DNA of 64,000 nt from Dolomedes plantarius (taxonomy: Eukaryota; Arthropoda; Arachnida; Araneae; Dolomedidae): NCBI GenBank assembly GCA_907164885.2, contig OU015496.1, positions 134,681,697 to 134,745,696 on the forward strand. Direction: 5' to 3'. The translations under genes were made by a program, and so were the position numbers. Positions within the stretch are counted from its first letter, which is position 1. Each line of letters opens with the position of its first letter. This document shows positions 37,038 to 49,176 of this stretch, piece after piece. The notes beneath the pieces are model-generated. The model searched no databases and was not told where the DNA came from. It worked only from the letters and a program-made list of their open reading frames with translations.

Positions 37038-38385
37038 GGGTTCTAAATGGGTCTGTTCAAGAACCACTTTGATTTTTACATACAAAACGTATATTTTACC
37101 CGTTCTTGTTTACTGTTGCGAGCCGTTGATTACAGGATCAGAGCAAGTTTTTCACCTTTGTGAGATTTTTCAAAATCAGGCTCTGCGATTGATTACGGGG
37201 GCAATGAAGACAACACCCATTGACTGTATGCTGCTCTGAACTTATAACAGGCCTTTCAAGATGATTATTTAAGAAAGTGCCCTTCTCCTTTGGGAGAGAA
37301 TACTTTGAATCCCTGGGTATTTGTCCCTGTGGAACCAGGACTCTCTAGGCTGTGGGAGAAACTTTAAATCACATAATGGTTTTTGCCAGGGAGTTGCGGA
37401 TATTATATCTAAGCTAGATTTTATTTACGAGGTTGAACATTTCTCACTCTCCATCAGCCCCATTGTAGGTAAAAGATTTTCTATCCACATAGAACTGATC
37501 AAGGATGTCTCTTAAGCGGAGACTAGTGATATAGTCTTAAGAACTCTCGCTCTCGAGACAATTGAATCATTTTACCCTGAGGAGGAATGATTAGGAATAT
37601 ATACTGACAGAGTGAGCGGTTGTGTTATCGCCGGTGCTGATGTTTACTGTGAACTTTTTTGCCTTTATACTCCCATCGGCATCGATAGATCGGCTTTCGA
37701 TGGTTAGATCACGGCCATTTTCCAGGCCCTGTCACAACTCCGGTCACATCTAGACTCCTTTTCGTAAGTTGTATTATTATCGGATTCAGAGGCCGCACTT
37801 TAAGCAATTGACGCACCCAGCCACTCTCAAACTTTAACCATCGTAATTGCTTAAATCTCCTCAACTGGCTTGCCAGTAATAATAAGATAGAAGTTCTCCA
37901 GTGGATTCCGGACCACTGTGGAATGCAGGGAAATGAGGCGGCCGACTTCTTGGCAAAGAAGGGGACCTCAGTCCTTCAGAGAACTAATCACAGACTTCCT
38001 TTTAATAATATAAAATGTCTAATAAAGAGAATCTTCAGGGATTCTTTCCGCGAAGAACTCAAAAATCGCAACCTTAATAAACCATGGTTTAATCAGATTC
38101 TTAATGTCCCTCAGAGACTTAGGATGAAATCTGTCGCCATGTTTCGTCTGATATCTGGCCACGATTGCCTGCGTAAACATATATTGCCGCATCAACTTGG
38201 TTTCTGACCTTCTTTGTACCTTGTGTGATCTTCACGAGGAAATGGACTTGCCTCATCTGTCCTGATGTCCTGCTCTTCCTCGGACATCAATCTGTGAAAA
38301 GTACTGGATTGCTCGCTTTCATTTATAGATTTATTGTTGTCTTTTCGACGTTCAATTGTCTATTAATGTGCCATTGGAAATAATA
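37030..38385 (+). pseudogene. LINE retrotransposon 3' end: reverse-transcriptase tail plus RNase H
   Basis: Opens mid-protein with TGSKWVCSRTTLIFTYKTYI, then VLVYCCEPLITGSEQVF and NQALRLITGAMKTTPIDCML, the post-polymerase region of Jockey/CR1-type LINEs. After stops an RNase H domain follows: YTDRVSGCVIAGADV (first Asp), FDG then a stop where the catalytic Glu belongs, LLSDSEAAL (Asp) and WIPDHCGMQGNEAADFLAKK (last Asp). The tail reads RLISGHDCLRKHIL. Downstream a short untranslated region with aataataaatat runs into a TA array. It is a 5'-truncated, dead insertion. Confidence 0.85.
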
Positions 38386-38387
38386 AA

Positions 38388-38438
<51 letters not shown>
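38386..38438. repeat. (TA)n array at the LINE 3' end
   Basis: May be the LINE's own simple-repeat tail or a pre-existing TA tract. It also borders the first R2 repeat. Confidence 0.9.
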
Positions 38439-38441
<3 letters not shown>

Positions 38442-39054
38442 ACAATCCTGATATTAAGCTAATCTAACAGAAAGGAGCAGAAATTTTAAATCATCAAATA
38501 TTTTACTACACTGAATGGAACTGAACAATTCAACGCCACTAAACTACCTCCTACGTATCTCAAATGCACTCTAAATTTAACTTCACGTGTACTAGAGTTT
38601 AACTTTTAATCAAACAGCATACAGTGTTTGTGAAGGCAAATAGCTCTTGCATTGGTAAACCCTAAACAATACGATCACAAATGCACGTAAACACTCCCAT
38701 TGTTCGACATAGGAAATAGATCTTTGTTGGGATCGGCAGTGTTACTAAATGTTAGATATGATTTGAGAATTCGGTTAAATGACCCACTAGGTTTGCGTAT
38801 GGGGTCGCTGATAATTATTGAGTGGGATATCATACGCTTTCCAGCACGGTTTGAGGCGTGCTTGTTTTGAGGATAATATGCCGGTGCATCAGACTGACCG
38901 GATGTGCTTGAGCTAGATATGTTATATCGAATGAAGGACGGCATAAGCATAATAGAAAGTAAAACATAAATGATAGCTTATCAAGAAATGAAATTAAGAT
39001 AAATTATATTATTGTTACGTTGCATAATTTACCCAAAATGCAGGAAAAAGTATA
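38439..39054 (+). repeat. interspersed repeat family R2, copy 1
   Basis: Landmarks in order: atcaaatattttactac, atagctcttgcattggtaaa, cacgtaaacactcccattg, atctttgttgggatcgg, ttagatatgatttgag, ggttaaatgaccca, ctgataattattgagtg, atatcatacg and gtgcatcagactgaccgg. Four other copies lie within 14 kb. No coding frame shared by copies. TA-rich tracts adjoin both ends. Confidence 0.8.
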
Positions 39055-39056
39055 CG

Positions 39057-39114
<58 letters not shown>

Positions 39115-39124
39115 CATATATATT
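39055..39124. repeat. compound (TA)n(TG)n array
   Basis: TA, then about 15 TG units, then TA again, between R2 copies 1 and 2. Confidence 0.95.
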
Positions 39125-39129
39125 TATTT

Positions 39130-39630
39130 AACACAGCCCTTGTATTAAAATAATCTATAGGATATAATGACTTATTTTAAGTCATCAAATATTTCAGAGC
39201 ACACTTATGGAATAAACAATTTATCGCCTTCATATACCTACAGTTTCGTTTGTAAAGGCACATAGCTCTCGCATTGGTAAACCCCAAGAATGCGATCACA
39301 AATACACGTGATTACTCGAATTGTTCTACACAGGAAATATATCTTTGATGGGATTGGTACTGTTACAACATGTGAAATATGATGTTGAATTGGGTTAAAT
39401 GACCTATCAGATATGCGTTTCGGTTCACTGATAATTAGTGAGTGGAATATCATACGAGTTTCAGCAAGTTTGGAGGTTGCTTGGTTTGAGTATCATGTGT
39501 GCGTGTGCATCAGATTGACCGGTTGTGCTAGAACTAGATATGGGATTTCTAATAATACAGCATAAGCTTAATTCAAGCAACAGCTTAAATGCTAATTTAA
39601 TAAATGATGGAATAAAGATTAATTGAGTCG
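39130..39630 (+). repeat. repeat family R2, copy 2
   Basis: Same landmark order (agctctcgcattggtaaa, tatctttgatgggattgg, gggttaaatgacc, gtgcatcagattgaccgg), more diverged than copy 1. A run of 12 G lies just beyond it near 39799. Confidence 0.78.
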
Positions 39631-39963
39631 GTCATTGTGAAAAGGAGTCTTCTCTATTTTTAAAAAATTTACAAGACAAGCAAAAAACATTTTCGTTTTC
39701 ATGCATTATTAGTTAAACTAAATTTAGTATTTATTATGTCTATAAGGTATCAATCCTGATGCAAAAATATAGTTTGCTAATATTTTTTGTTAAACTGGGG
39801 GGGGGGGGGCAGAAAAGTTTTTCCTCTACAGGAGATGGCCCCTTTTGAAAGTCAACTAAGTTTATCATATATACAAGACACATTTTTTTTAAACAACTTA
39901 TTTTGACAAATTTAAGATAGTAAAACAGTACAAAGTAAAGTAATTAAATTTTAAAAAATTAAT

Positions 39964-40323
39964 TTAAACAGTAAAAAAATAAAAAAAATTGAGTAAAATT
40001 GATAGTTTAAAACTCTTTTGGCTGTTCTTCTGCTGTTGTTGTCGGCCATTCGATGATTTTCTCTCAGAAAGCTTTCTTTTCGCTCGCAATGTATTGATAA
40101 AGTTTTCTGATGTCTTGCATTTTTTTATAGTAGTAAAAAACTTCCCTTGATAAGCAGGGTTGCTTTCAGGTAATGGAATGAATCGCTGGAAGCTTTTAAT
40201 GCATGTTTTCTTTCTGTAGAAGGAAACGGTGTTGCATATGGCTATCGATGCTATCATGACTATCTCTAACTCTACTGTTTTGCTTACGTGGTTTAAATGA
40301 TCTTCTCCGCGTACTTTTGCCAT
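39964..40323 (-). CDS. unidentified 119-codon open frame
   Basis: MAKVRGEDHLNHVSKTVELE, then MIASIAICNTVSFYRKKTC, a central region with FIPLPESNPAYQGKFFTTI, and a basic Lys/Arg/Gln-rich tail (RKSSNGRQQQQ) before a hydrophobic end. I recognise no family. A hydrophobic patch near residues 22-32 could be a buried helix. It stands alone between R2 copies, so it may be a piece of an unrecognised element or chance. Confidence 0.3.
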   Translation of the reverse strand: MAKVRGEDHLNHVSKTVELEIVMIASIAICNTVSFYRKKTCIKSFQRFIPLPESNPAYQGKFFTTIKKCKTSENFINTLRAKRKLSERKSSNGRQQQQKNSQKSFKLSILLNFFYFFTV

Positions 40324-40329
40324 TTTTAT

Positions 40330-40451
40330 TCTGTTCTGTTTATACTATTTATCTGGATTTCTCACTCCTTTTTTTCCTTTTTCCACTGGTGGTTTCAATT
40401 AGCACTTTCAATATCTGACACCTTAACGCAAGAACAATAAATAATGATATA

Positions 40452-40489
<38 letters not shown>

Positions 40490-40924
40490 AGAAAAATAAC
40501 GCGAAGAATGTGATTACATGAGCCAAAGATATGAATCAGCTCATAGTTCATAGGAAGGATGATGGAACCTGCGGATGCCCTGCACAGGTTCACTTTGAAA
40601 ACGCGCCATCACTCGGATATGACTCTTTTTCTAACTCGTCTTGTTCTGGTCTTGTTTGGCTGCTTTAGCTAGTGGAAACGATCCGATTTCATACGGAATG
40701 CTTTATCAGCATCATTATGAGACAGAATCTGCTAAAAAGAGAATTTAGGAGAAAAGTCAGGATGACCCCTTTTTCAAATGACCTATTCAGTTATATTATT
40801 TTTAGTAGCATAATAAACAGAAAATGCATGGAAAAAGAAACAAACACACTCACACACGTAAACGTACGGCGCTAAACTATTCTGAGACTTCAAACTAAAT
40901 GTTACGTAACAGATATTAAAATCC
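40330..40924. other. spacer with short (TA)n, no gene
   Basis: TA array at 40447-40482. A more GC-balanced patch at 40540-40640 (gatgatggaacctgcggatg) is unrecognised. Confidence 0.45.
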
Positions 40925-41400
40925 ATTACTTCTGGGTTTTAATTTTAATCAAACAGAACACAATGTTCGTGAACGCCAATAGATCTTGCACCTTTAACCT
41001 CACACAATATGAACACAGAAATACACGTGAACACTCCCATTGGTCGATACGGGAAATATATCTTTGTTGGGATCTGCAATGTTACAAAATGTTAGATATG
41101 ATTTGAGGATTCGGTTAAATGACCCATTAGATTTGTGTGGGGAACAGCTGATAATTATTGAGTATAATATCATACGAGTTCCAGCGTTGTTTGAGGCATG
41201 ATTGTTTTGAGTATAATACGCTGGTGCATCAGATTGAACGGGTGTGCTAGAACTATAAGAACTATATATCTTATTTAATATATAATACGGTATAAGCGTA
41301 GTTTAAATGAAAACTTAAATAATAAACTTTAATAAGAAATGAAATGAAGGTTGATTATATTACTGTTATGTAGCATAATGTTTTACAAATGCATGGAAAA
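40925..41400 (+). repeat. repeat family R2, copy 3
   Basis: Shares aatcaaacagaacacaatg, cgtgaacactcccattgg, atatctttgttgggatctg, ggttaaatgacccattag and gtgcatcagattgaacgg with the other copies. A TA array follows at 41427. Confidence 0.78.
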
Positions 41401-41425
41401 GACCTGTATATACATATACATATGC

Positions 41426-41426
<1 letters not shown>

Positions 41427-41498
<72 letters not shown>

Positions 41499-41504
41499 CA
41501 TATA
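41427..41504. repeat. (TA)n array
   Basis: Ends exactly at the left terminal repeat of the DD41D element. Confidence 0.95.
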
Positions 41505-42836
41505 CAGAGGCTGTTCGAAAATTTTTTAGACGATTTTGCTAAGCGGTAATAAAAAGTATTTTGCTGCAAAAGAAATAATTGCAATTGTACTATGTTTTTA
41601 AAAGTCAAAATTATCGTCTACGGCTTGAAAGTTTTGTTTTTATTCAAAATGGCGTTTTTAACAAAGCAATGGTTCGAAGGCTACATTTATGCTCTTTCCG
41701 AAGAGAAATATGCATAGTCCGTTATCCAAAAACGATGTGAGAGTCATGGTTTTGTGATATCTAAAGCGTCGATAGGTACTATCGTCAACAAGAAAGAAAA
41801 AAAACGTCAAACTGGAGCCTCAAGTGGAAAAAAAATTCCAAACAAGTATCCAAGGAAATAACGGACATCTTCGACTATTGCAAAGGTACGTTGTTTAATG
41901 TTAAAAGAAAATCTCCCTAGTCAAAGGACAGTTGCAAAATCATTAAAATGCTCGGTGTCCAAAACAAAATGAAACAAAATGTCCAAAACAAAATTGTAAA
42001 CAAAATGATAAACGTTGATTTAAATCTTAAGAAAGCTAAAAAACGGAATGTGCATCGTCTTCTTCCAAATCATATCGCTGAAAGCAGGACACGCTGCAGA
42101 ATTCTATATGAGAAACACTTATCCAAAAAAAAATGGAAAAAAATTGTCACAATAGATGAATCATGGGTGTATTTAAATGATTGCAACAAAAAAAGAGCCA
42201 TTTATTATCATAAAAGGGGAGAAAACATTTAAGTACATGGTTCAATGAATCGAAAGAAAGTTTTTCTAATGGATTCATGATTGTTGCTGGTTTTTCTTAT
42301 AATGGCAAGTTAAAAATAAATAGAATGGTAAAAAATGTCAAGATTAACTCTAAATACTATCAGGAACATATTTTATCGCCAATTTTTCTGAATGAAATAC
42401 CATCGCTTTACCCACAGTGCCATCAATCTCTGAGACTCCATCGGGGCAAAGCTAGCAGTCACACATCAAAATCCACTGTAAATTTCCTAAAAGATATGGA
42501 ACAAAAAACTGATATCAAGGCCATACCCTTCACTGATATCCCTACTAAATCTCCCGATGTATCACCTATGCATTTTTGTGCTTTCGGACTTTTAAAATCT
42601 GCATTATCCAAACGTAGTCCCAAAACCCTTACAGGACTCTGGAAAGCTGTTCAGGAGGAATGGGATAGAATACCTCTTCTGACACTTCAAAAGGCATTAT
42701 TATCCTGGAAATTACGTGTCGAAAGATAGTTCAGATTAAGGGATGTCAAATAGAACATTTAAAACACAAGAATTTTATGTAATTTAGTTTTGTGAATACA
42801 ATATACATCGTCTAAAAAATGTGTGTAATGCCTCTG
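41505..42836 (+). mobile_element. mariner-superfamily DD41D element, copy 1
   Basis: Ends cagaggctgttcgaaaattt (left) and, read inward, cagaggcattacacacattt (right), both continuing tttagacgat. TA follows each side. A second, inverted copy lies at 54804-56070. Confidence 0.9.
41649..42782 (+). pseudogene. DD41D-type transposase, copy 1, inactive
   Basis: About 377 codons, MAFLTKQWFEGYIYALSEEK to KHKNFM-stop. Readable parts: ISKASIGTIVNKK (helix-turn-helix), TIDESWVYLNDCNKKRAIYY (first Asp), FMIVAGFSYNGKLKINRM and LHRGKASSHTSKS, then PTKSPDVSPMHFCAFGLLKS. In copy 2 the last two motifs read LHRDKASSH and DVSSMDFCAFG. The second and third catalytic Asp are therefore Gly and His here, two independent losses on top of frameshifts at about 41950-42000 and 42235. 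Forty-one residues separate the two Asp positions, the spacing of the rosa-like DD41D group. Confidence 0.85.
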
Positions 42837-43304
42837 TATATATATCACTGCTCGTTGTTTAATGCAACTTTTATTTCTCGAGAAGGCATTTATCGTAAAT
42901 GTTTTAAAACCACATTTTGTATTGATTTCTTTTAATTTCATAATAACACTAAGTGTGAAAATAAACTGTTATAAAATACGTTTCAAATAAATTATTATTC
43001 AACAGCTGTAATTCTAAGAATTTAAAAACGTACGGTAATAACTGGGTTTTGCAAATAAAGGATTCTTACATTATTTATTTTCATCTAATTATCCTTATGA
43101 AGGTAATAAAAAGCCACCATTTCAGGTTTGTTTTTAACGGTATTAAGACAACTTTATCCATTTATGTAAATACTTTGGCAAAACTTCCTGATTTGGGAAT
43201 GAAAAAAGTATTTTTCTGGTATCATAATTTCAAATGAACTGACAGTTAGAAAGCGATTACTATAGAATATACATTTGGAAATATCTTCATTTATTTAATC
43301 AAAG
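42837..43304. other. AT-rich spacer, no gene
   Basis: Nothing recognised apart from short frames. Confidence 0.5.
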
Positions 43305-43795
43305 TTTTGATACTAAACTAATCTAATCGAAATGTAGACTTATTTCAAATCATCATATATTTTAGTGCACTTACGGAACTAAATAATTAAGAGCCCCCAA
43401 ACTACCTGCTACGTAGCGGTATATATTTAACTTCATTACTACCGCAGTTTAACTTTAATCAAACATCATACACGTTTGTGAGGGCAAATAGCTCTTCCAT
43501 TGGTAAATCACATACAATATGATCAGAAATGCAAGTGAATTCTCCCATTGCTCTAACGAGAAAGATATCTTTGTTGGAATCAGCACTATTACTGAATGTT
43601 ATATATGATTTTGAATTCGGTTAAATAACCCAATAAATTCGCATGTGGGGTCACTGGTATTTATTGTGTGGAATATCATACGTATTCAGCCATGGTTGGA
43701 AGCCTGCATGTTTTGAGGATAATACTCGGGTGCATCCGACTGACTGGGAGTTCTCGAGTTATATTATGTAAATTTAGATGTAATACATATATATG
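43305..43795 (+). repeat. repeat family R2, copy 4
   Basis: ctaatctaatcgaaatg, tcatcatatattttagtgc, aatcaaacatcatacacg, atctttgttggaatcag, ggttaaataaccc and gtgcatccgactgactgg keep the family order. Confidence 0.78.
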
Positions 43796-43800
43796 CACGG

Positions 43801-44602
43801 TGTACAAAATTATCTTTACACGATTAAACACACTGATTTCTCAAAACCCTTACTATACAATTGGAAGAAATTTTTGGGAGTGATAAAGAGCACCATGTCA
43901 CATATAAACAAACATAACTATAAACTTAATATGGGAATATATAAGTGCATACGACAGTGAAACAATTGAAAGAAATTGTGACAATGCGGTTTTAGAAAAG
44001 GTTTCGAAAAGGGTGACGGCTACCCACGCCCATTGACGTATAAACCCCTCTGCAACTACTGATAAAGGTCGCCACGACGGCAACCTGCTCCACTCCGGCT
44101 CCACAGGCCGAACACCGATCCAGTTCCGCGGCCTGCGTAAGCGGGGCACTTCGTTCCTCCTGTGTCCTGTCAATGCCACTTAATACCATTCGCCAGCAGG
44201 CTTATGACCAGAGACATCCAAGGGCCAGAGCTGTTTCAAATTCAACTTATGTTTAACCCAATTTAGCTCACAGCCACCACTCTGTGAAATATATCACTCA
44301 AAGCTTTATTCAACTAAGAAATTTCACTGACGTCCTGCACCACATGTGCGGGCAACCAAACTACTAAAGTACAATTATATATATCTACATCAATTCTGCA
44401 CCACTTGTGCAGTCAAATAATGAATAAGTAAATAACAATAGCATAATCACAATTACAACAAACCGCCACAACTCGTGACGAGAAAATACTAATAGTCAAA
44501 TTCCTCACAATCGGACCCGCATGATCAGACGGATGAGATATAGGAGCTCGAGTCTCTGAGCGGCCATAGTCCGTCAGCTCTTCTTTTATTTCTACTTCAG
44601 CT
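43801..44602. other. GC-richer island of unknown nature
   Basis: 43990-44190 is the most GC-rich stretch nearby (gcctgcgtaagcggggcac, ccacgcccattgacg). It lies 3' of the LINE ORF1 remnant on the minus strand. The phrase gcggttttagaaaa occurs here (43987) and again at 45804, just upstream of that ORF1, so both may belong to one LINE family. A direct repeat ctgcaccac-tgtgc recurs at 44336 and 44398. Confidence 0.4.
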
Positions 44603-45645
44603 TTATAGCGACAGCACTTCTGATTTGTCGGAAGATCCTGTCTTCCTCTGATACTTTGCGCAGTTTGCGCAGGTAGGATTATTTTTGCATGACTCTCCTT
44701 CATGCTACTTTTCAGCGCAGACTTTGCAAATCTTACTATTCCTACAGTGTTTGGCCACATGGCCAAACCCCCAGCATTTATAGCAAACTACTGGTTTCTT
44801 ATTGTCCTTCCAAGAGCAAAGTCTCCAGCCCACTTTTACCTTCTTCTTATGCTCAATTTCTCTGTATGTTGCACCTTTCAATCTTACTATCCAATAACTC
44901 GCACCTCTTTTGGTCTTGAAGTTCGCAAGTATATCTATTTCACTATTCTCTAACTCTGAGTTCTGTCTCTTCAAACTATCCTTCATTTCTTCCTTCTCGA
45001 ATTGTTCTTCAACGTCATAGATCATGATACATGGCTCTTTCAACTTTGGCTTACGAGTAAGGTATAATGTATTCACTTATCTCTTTCTCTCAAACGCTTT
45101 GACAAATATGTCTAGCTCTTCCTTCGTTTCTGTACCAATAAGGATACCACTTTTCCCAATCCTCTTACACGTCTTAATGCCAATTTCCAATTTTTCTGGT
45201 TTCATAACCTCTTTTACATTTTTCCTCGTTTCATCGGACTCTTGTCTATTAAGTGGGATTATCTGGATTTCATTCTTTATCTCTCTCTGGGACTTCATCA
45301 CTGCCTTTCTTTTCTCTTTTGTTGCTTTCTTAACAACATCAGCATAGCTCTTAACGTCCCTTTTCTCCAGGATACTGATCTATCCTTTCAGAAATTGAAT
45401 CATTTTCTGTTGAACGGTGATAGAATTAACTATCTCCGACAAATCGTCATTTATCCGAGTCTTATGCTTGACCGCCAATTTTGACGCACCTGTCATAGTT
45501 ATCAAACGCTGGTGCTTTAATTTCACAAGATCCTGCATCTTTGCACTCTCACTTTCCTTTTAATGGCTGCTTTCCGTATCCAATTTTACCCACGCTCCTC
45601 CGGCGTTCGCGATCTACCATACGGTAGACCCCCAGGACCCACCAT
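44603..45645 (-). pseudogene. LINE ORF1 (Gag-like) protein with CCHC knuckles
   Basis: Begins MVGPGGLPYGRSRTPEERG followed by a stop; later segments in shifted frames read KIGKSGILIGTETKEELDIF-like residues, then KPKLKEPCIMIYDVEEQF, YWIVRLKGATYREIEHKKKV and VGWRLCSWKDNKKPVVCY. A zinc knuckle CYKCWGFGHVAKHC (CX2CX4HX4C) is followed by a second, CKVCAEK-stop-HEGESC, and a partial third (CANCAK), ending at a TAA at 44603. Such ORF1 proteins coat LINE RNA in Jockey/R1-type elements. The reverse-transcriptase ORF that should follow is absent. Several stops and frameshifts. Confidence 0.72.
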
Positions 45646-45876
45646 GAAGAGGTGCCTGAGGTAAATTTAGAAAACTAGCCGTATCTATAACAGATACCAA
45701 AAACTATCTATAAGCTTTAAAACTTTACACAAACTTCCCTTCAATAGCTTATAAGCAATAACTCAATCAATTAGCATTAGCGTGAGGGGGGGGGGGAGCG
45801 CGGTTTTAGAAAAAATTGAAACAGTCGGCAACAGGTGCAGATTTTTGGGGGGATCTGATCTTAAAAGGGAATCTGA
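45646..45876. other. spacer with a run of about 13 G
   Basis: G homopolymer at 45787-45798. No gene. Confidence 0.5.
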
Positions 45877-46855
45877 TCACCCCTTTACTCGTATACACAT
45901 ATCGAAACGGAATTTCATGTTCTCAGTAAGATAATTAATTAATGTTCGTGGCAGTATATTCCACTCCTCCATCAATACAGTCTTCAAGGCATTGCGATCT
46001 CAAGAAGGACGATTTCGCCTTGTAACAGCTCTTCCAAGGGCATCCCGTAATTCTCAACCGGGTTCACATCAAGAAATTTTGCTAGCCAATTTTTCCGATC
46101 GATGTCATCAATTTGAAGAAATTCATCATCCAAGTTTGCTCAATGTGGACGTACCTTATCATCCATAAAAAGAAAGTCAGATCCACATGCACTTTTAAAA
46201 AGTCTTACGTAAGGTTAAGACTTTATCTCAATGTCCTTGGCCAGACACATCTTCTCTCTCGAAAATGTGCAGGTGAGTATGTTCATTGATCCTTAAGCTT
46301 TTTATACTATCAGACCTGGAACTGCGTAACAGTCCTATTCTCTACAGTTGGGGGAAAATTTCAAGTTCCTGGTGTTCTCCAAAAGTAAACACGTCTAAAA
46401 TCAGAGGCCCAACTGAGCGTCGACTCGTCACTGAAGAGAACACAAGACCAATGTTCTTGTGTCCATCTCTGATGTTCTCTCCACCAAATCAGGCTAGCCT
46501 TGTGTTATGAGGTGAAAGAAACACAAAGCACATACTTTAAAGCCTATCTTATTAAGCTTTCCGTAAACAGTTTGTCGAGATACTGAAGTTCCAGTAGCGG
46601 CTTCAAGCTCTAAACTCAGCTGCCTACCAGTTGAATGTGTGTTGCGGGCAATTAGGGATAGATAGTGATCTTAATTACAAGTTTTTATTCTTCTAGGGCC
46701 TTTTCCAGGTATTCTAGCAACATTTCCAAGTATTGAATTTGTTTCTAGAGGGCAGAGACTGTCTGTCATGAGACATACAGCTGTTTTGCCACTCTCATCA
46801 ATATCTGTCCAGCTTCAAAGAGGTCGACAGGTTTCCCCTTCAAAGATTCCTCCAT
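45877..46855 (-). pseudogene. Tc1-like transposase, decayed
   Basis: MEESLKGKPVDLFEAGQILM starts the DNA-binding domain, then QTVSAL-KQIQYLG and NTHSTGRQLSLELEAATGTS, SRQTVYGKLNKIGF, REHQRWTQEHWS and VLFSDES (first Asp). After a gap come DFLFMDDKVRPH-ANLDDEF (second Asp), DVNPVENYGMPL (Glu, PIE changed to PVE) and LMEEWNILPRTLINYLTENM, ending CIRVKG-stop. Many indels. I did not find terminal repeats, so the element boundaries are unknown. Confidence 0.78.
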
Positions 46856-47835
46856 ATGAAGCTTTGCGGTGATACAAAAATTGTTTTCAATTTATACACA
46901 CCGTCATATCCTAAATTGCAGAAGTTCGCAGGGAAACGTACTTCGCGCAAGGCGCTTACACCGCCTTTGCATGACGCAACGCCATTAATTGCATATCAGA
47001 AACAGTTTGATCGAATTGGTGGGACTGTTATAATTAAGATTATCTTTAGCTCGTTTCCCTGAAAATAATTATATTGTTTCGGTATCGCATGAAATATCAC
47101 TATTTGTATGTATGTAAAGATTTTTATGACACCGGTGTACATAAAATGTGTGTAAATAAGTATATATGCACACATGCATCAGCAGATGCTATGCACATAC
47201 AAATTATCTGAAGTGTCATATTGTATTGTTTTAAATATACCATAGCACATGTTTCAAATAAAAGATAAAGATTTTCTACTCAGTTCTAACCTGTAATTTC
47301 TTACCGTATATTTACTTAAAATCAACAATTAAAGCTATGAAATTCTCTTCTACTTTATCTTTATAAAACACAAACAATTCAGAATATCGCTGTTTTCGCA
47401 TCCAATTTTCTATTTCTGTCGAAAACTTATAGTAAATATACTCAGCATTACATCATTCGTAATTTTTTTAAAAGTCTATTTGCGGAACGTCTTTCGGCAA
47501 ATGCTTCGTGACAGCAATTGAAAAAGAAGTAGAAAAAGGGATTTAAATGAAGATTTCCGTGACACGAGTCAATAACTTCTTGATGACATTCACGTAATAA
47601 AACTAGTTTTTGAACAAGAGATTTAGTTACGCTCTGCGGAAGAAAGGAAAGACATGCTCAAAAGATACTTTAAGACCTCTTAACACTGCATTTTTCAGAA
47701 ATAAATCTTGATAGAAGTAATTATTTCAAAGCGAGTTACATGAATGTATAATAAATTTAATAAATTAACAGTGAAAAATTGGATAACATAATAGTAAAAA
47801 ACTCGTGTATAAGAATTCCTATATATATATATGTA
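46856..47835. other. AT-rich spacer, no gene
   Basis: A frame at 46856-47062 is short and unrecognised. The rest is AT-rich without repeats. It ends in a short TA run at 47821-47832 at the edge of the reverse-transcriptase fragment. Confidence 0.5.
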
Positions 47836-48549
47836 TAACTACAAACATTAGATAACTGTAAAAATATTGTAACTTATGATTTTAAAGATCTATTTAATAA
47901 TATTGATATAATTGATTTAAATAGAATAATCATAATGTTAGTACAAAATAATATTCAATACTTAGGCAACGAAATTAAACTAACTCGTTTCAATAGGCTC
48001 CTAGAATTAGTAACTAAACATAATTACATAAATTATAATAATAGTATATACTTACAGTCCAAAGGTGTACCACAAGGTGGTAATGCTTCAAGTATGCTAG
48101 CTAATTTATAATTATATTATTTTGAAATTAATAATATAGAAAATAGCAATTACAATATATTTAGATATATAGATGATATAATAGTAATTAATAAAAGATA
48201 TAACCCTATAGACTTAAATTTTTACCCTCCTAATTTGGAACTAATTAAAAGTAGCCATGATAATATTAATGTAAACTTTCTAGATATTAATATTAAATTA
48301 AGTACTCACAGTAAATTTACTTTTGACTTATACGACAAAAGATCTGACTATAATTTTAATATTGTTAAATTTCAAAATTATCTAACCTGTTTACATAAAT
48401 CTGTTTTTAATAACATTATTGTAAATCAGTTAGCTCGTATAAATAGGCTATGTTCTAAAGACAATAGGATTAAGCATATTATAGACTTGAAAGCTGTGCT
48501 AACTCGTAATAATTACCCAGTAAGTCTTTCCAAAAACATAATTGGTTGA
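47836..48549 (+). pseudogene. reverse transcriptase fragment, unassigned clade
   Basis: NIVTYDFKDLFNNIDIIDL carries RT motif A (catalytic Asp in YDF). QSKGVPQGGNASSMLANL is motif B, followed by one stop, and NIFRYIDDIIVINKRY is motif C with both Asp intact. Then NFYPPNLELI, NVNFLDINIKLSTHSKFTF and DLYDKRSDYNFNIVKFQNYL, ending LSKNIIG. The FLD-----LYDKR--Y-F pattern after YIDD resembles Penelope-like and related single-ORF retroelements, but I cannot name the family. The 5' end is cut off at a TA run. Extremely AT-rich codon use. Confidence 0.7.
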
Positions 48550-49126
48550 TTTTGTTTTAATGAATAGTTTGTTCCGTTGCATTAATATGTTAAACATAAC
48601 AATAGGTTAAAATAGAAATAATAACTACTAAATATAGAAATAAAAATCATAAGTAAAATAAAATAATAATAAAAAATAACTCGTAGTAGTAAAAATAATA
48701 AAAACCAAATAATAATTAAAGGATATTAGTCTTAAAATACGGTAACCTAAGTAAGTCTGTTACTGGGAATCCACTACCTCAATGGTTGCAAGTTTTATGA
48801 CGTCAGTCATCTTGCGGTTACAAGTTCTTAACTTCCATTCTGACTAGCGCCAGGCTTGGTGTTCTTTGCTTAAGTACTTTTAATCAAACTTGATTCATTT
48901 ATTAATCAATTCTTCTGTTAATAATGGATTGTACGGTGTCTAAGTGTGTTTATTTAATAGATCATACTCATCAGAAATAATCCATTGGTTTTTAGACAGT
49001 ATTGACACCGCTGATGAAGAAATGCTGTCAAAAACCTTATTCATACTTTAATTTACTTGTTTGTTCCTCGCTGCAAGTAGCTTTAGAGCTATTACTGGTT
49101 TTCTCTTTCATCTTATTCTTATTTAT

Positions 49127-49132
<6 letters not shown>
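48550..49132. other. retroelement-like 3' flank, no gene
   Basis: A-rich run to 48740, then a more complex segment with a direct echo of ccattggtttttagacag and ttgacaccgctgatgaag. Probably the 3' part of the reverse-transcriptase element. Ends in an ACA/TA tract. Confidence 0.4.

Positions 49133-49170
<38 letters not shown>
49133..49170. repeat. (TA)n array
   Basis: Touches the left end of the Tc1-like element. Confidence 0.95.

Positions 49171-49176
<6 letters not shown>

Noticed and set aside
43898..44189. Two overlapping minus-strand frames in a GC-rich patch as a gene
   Set aside because: No motifs; the patch is better explained as untranslated retroelement sequence.
49005..49045. Hammerhead-ribozyme-like ctgatga downstream of the reverse transcriptase, as found in some Penelope-like elements
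   Set aside because: The required GAAA core and a closing stem II are not visible, so the match is only to seven bases.
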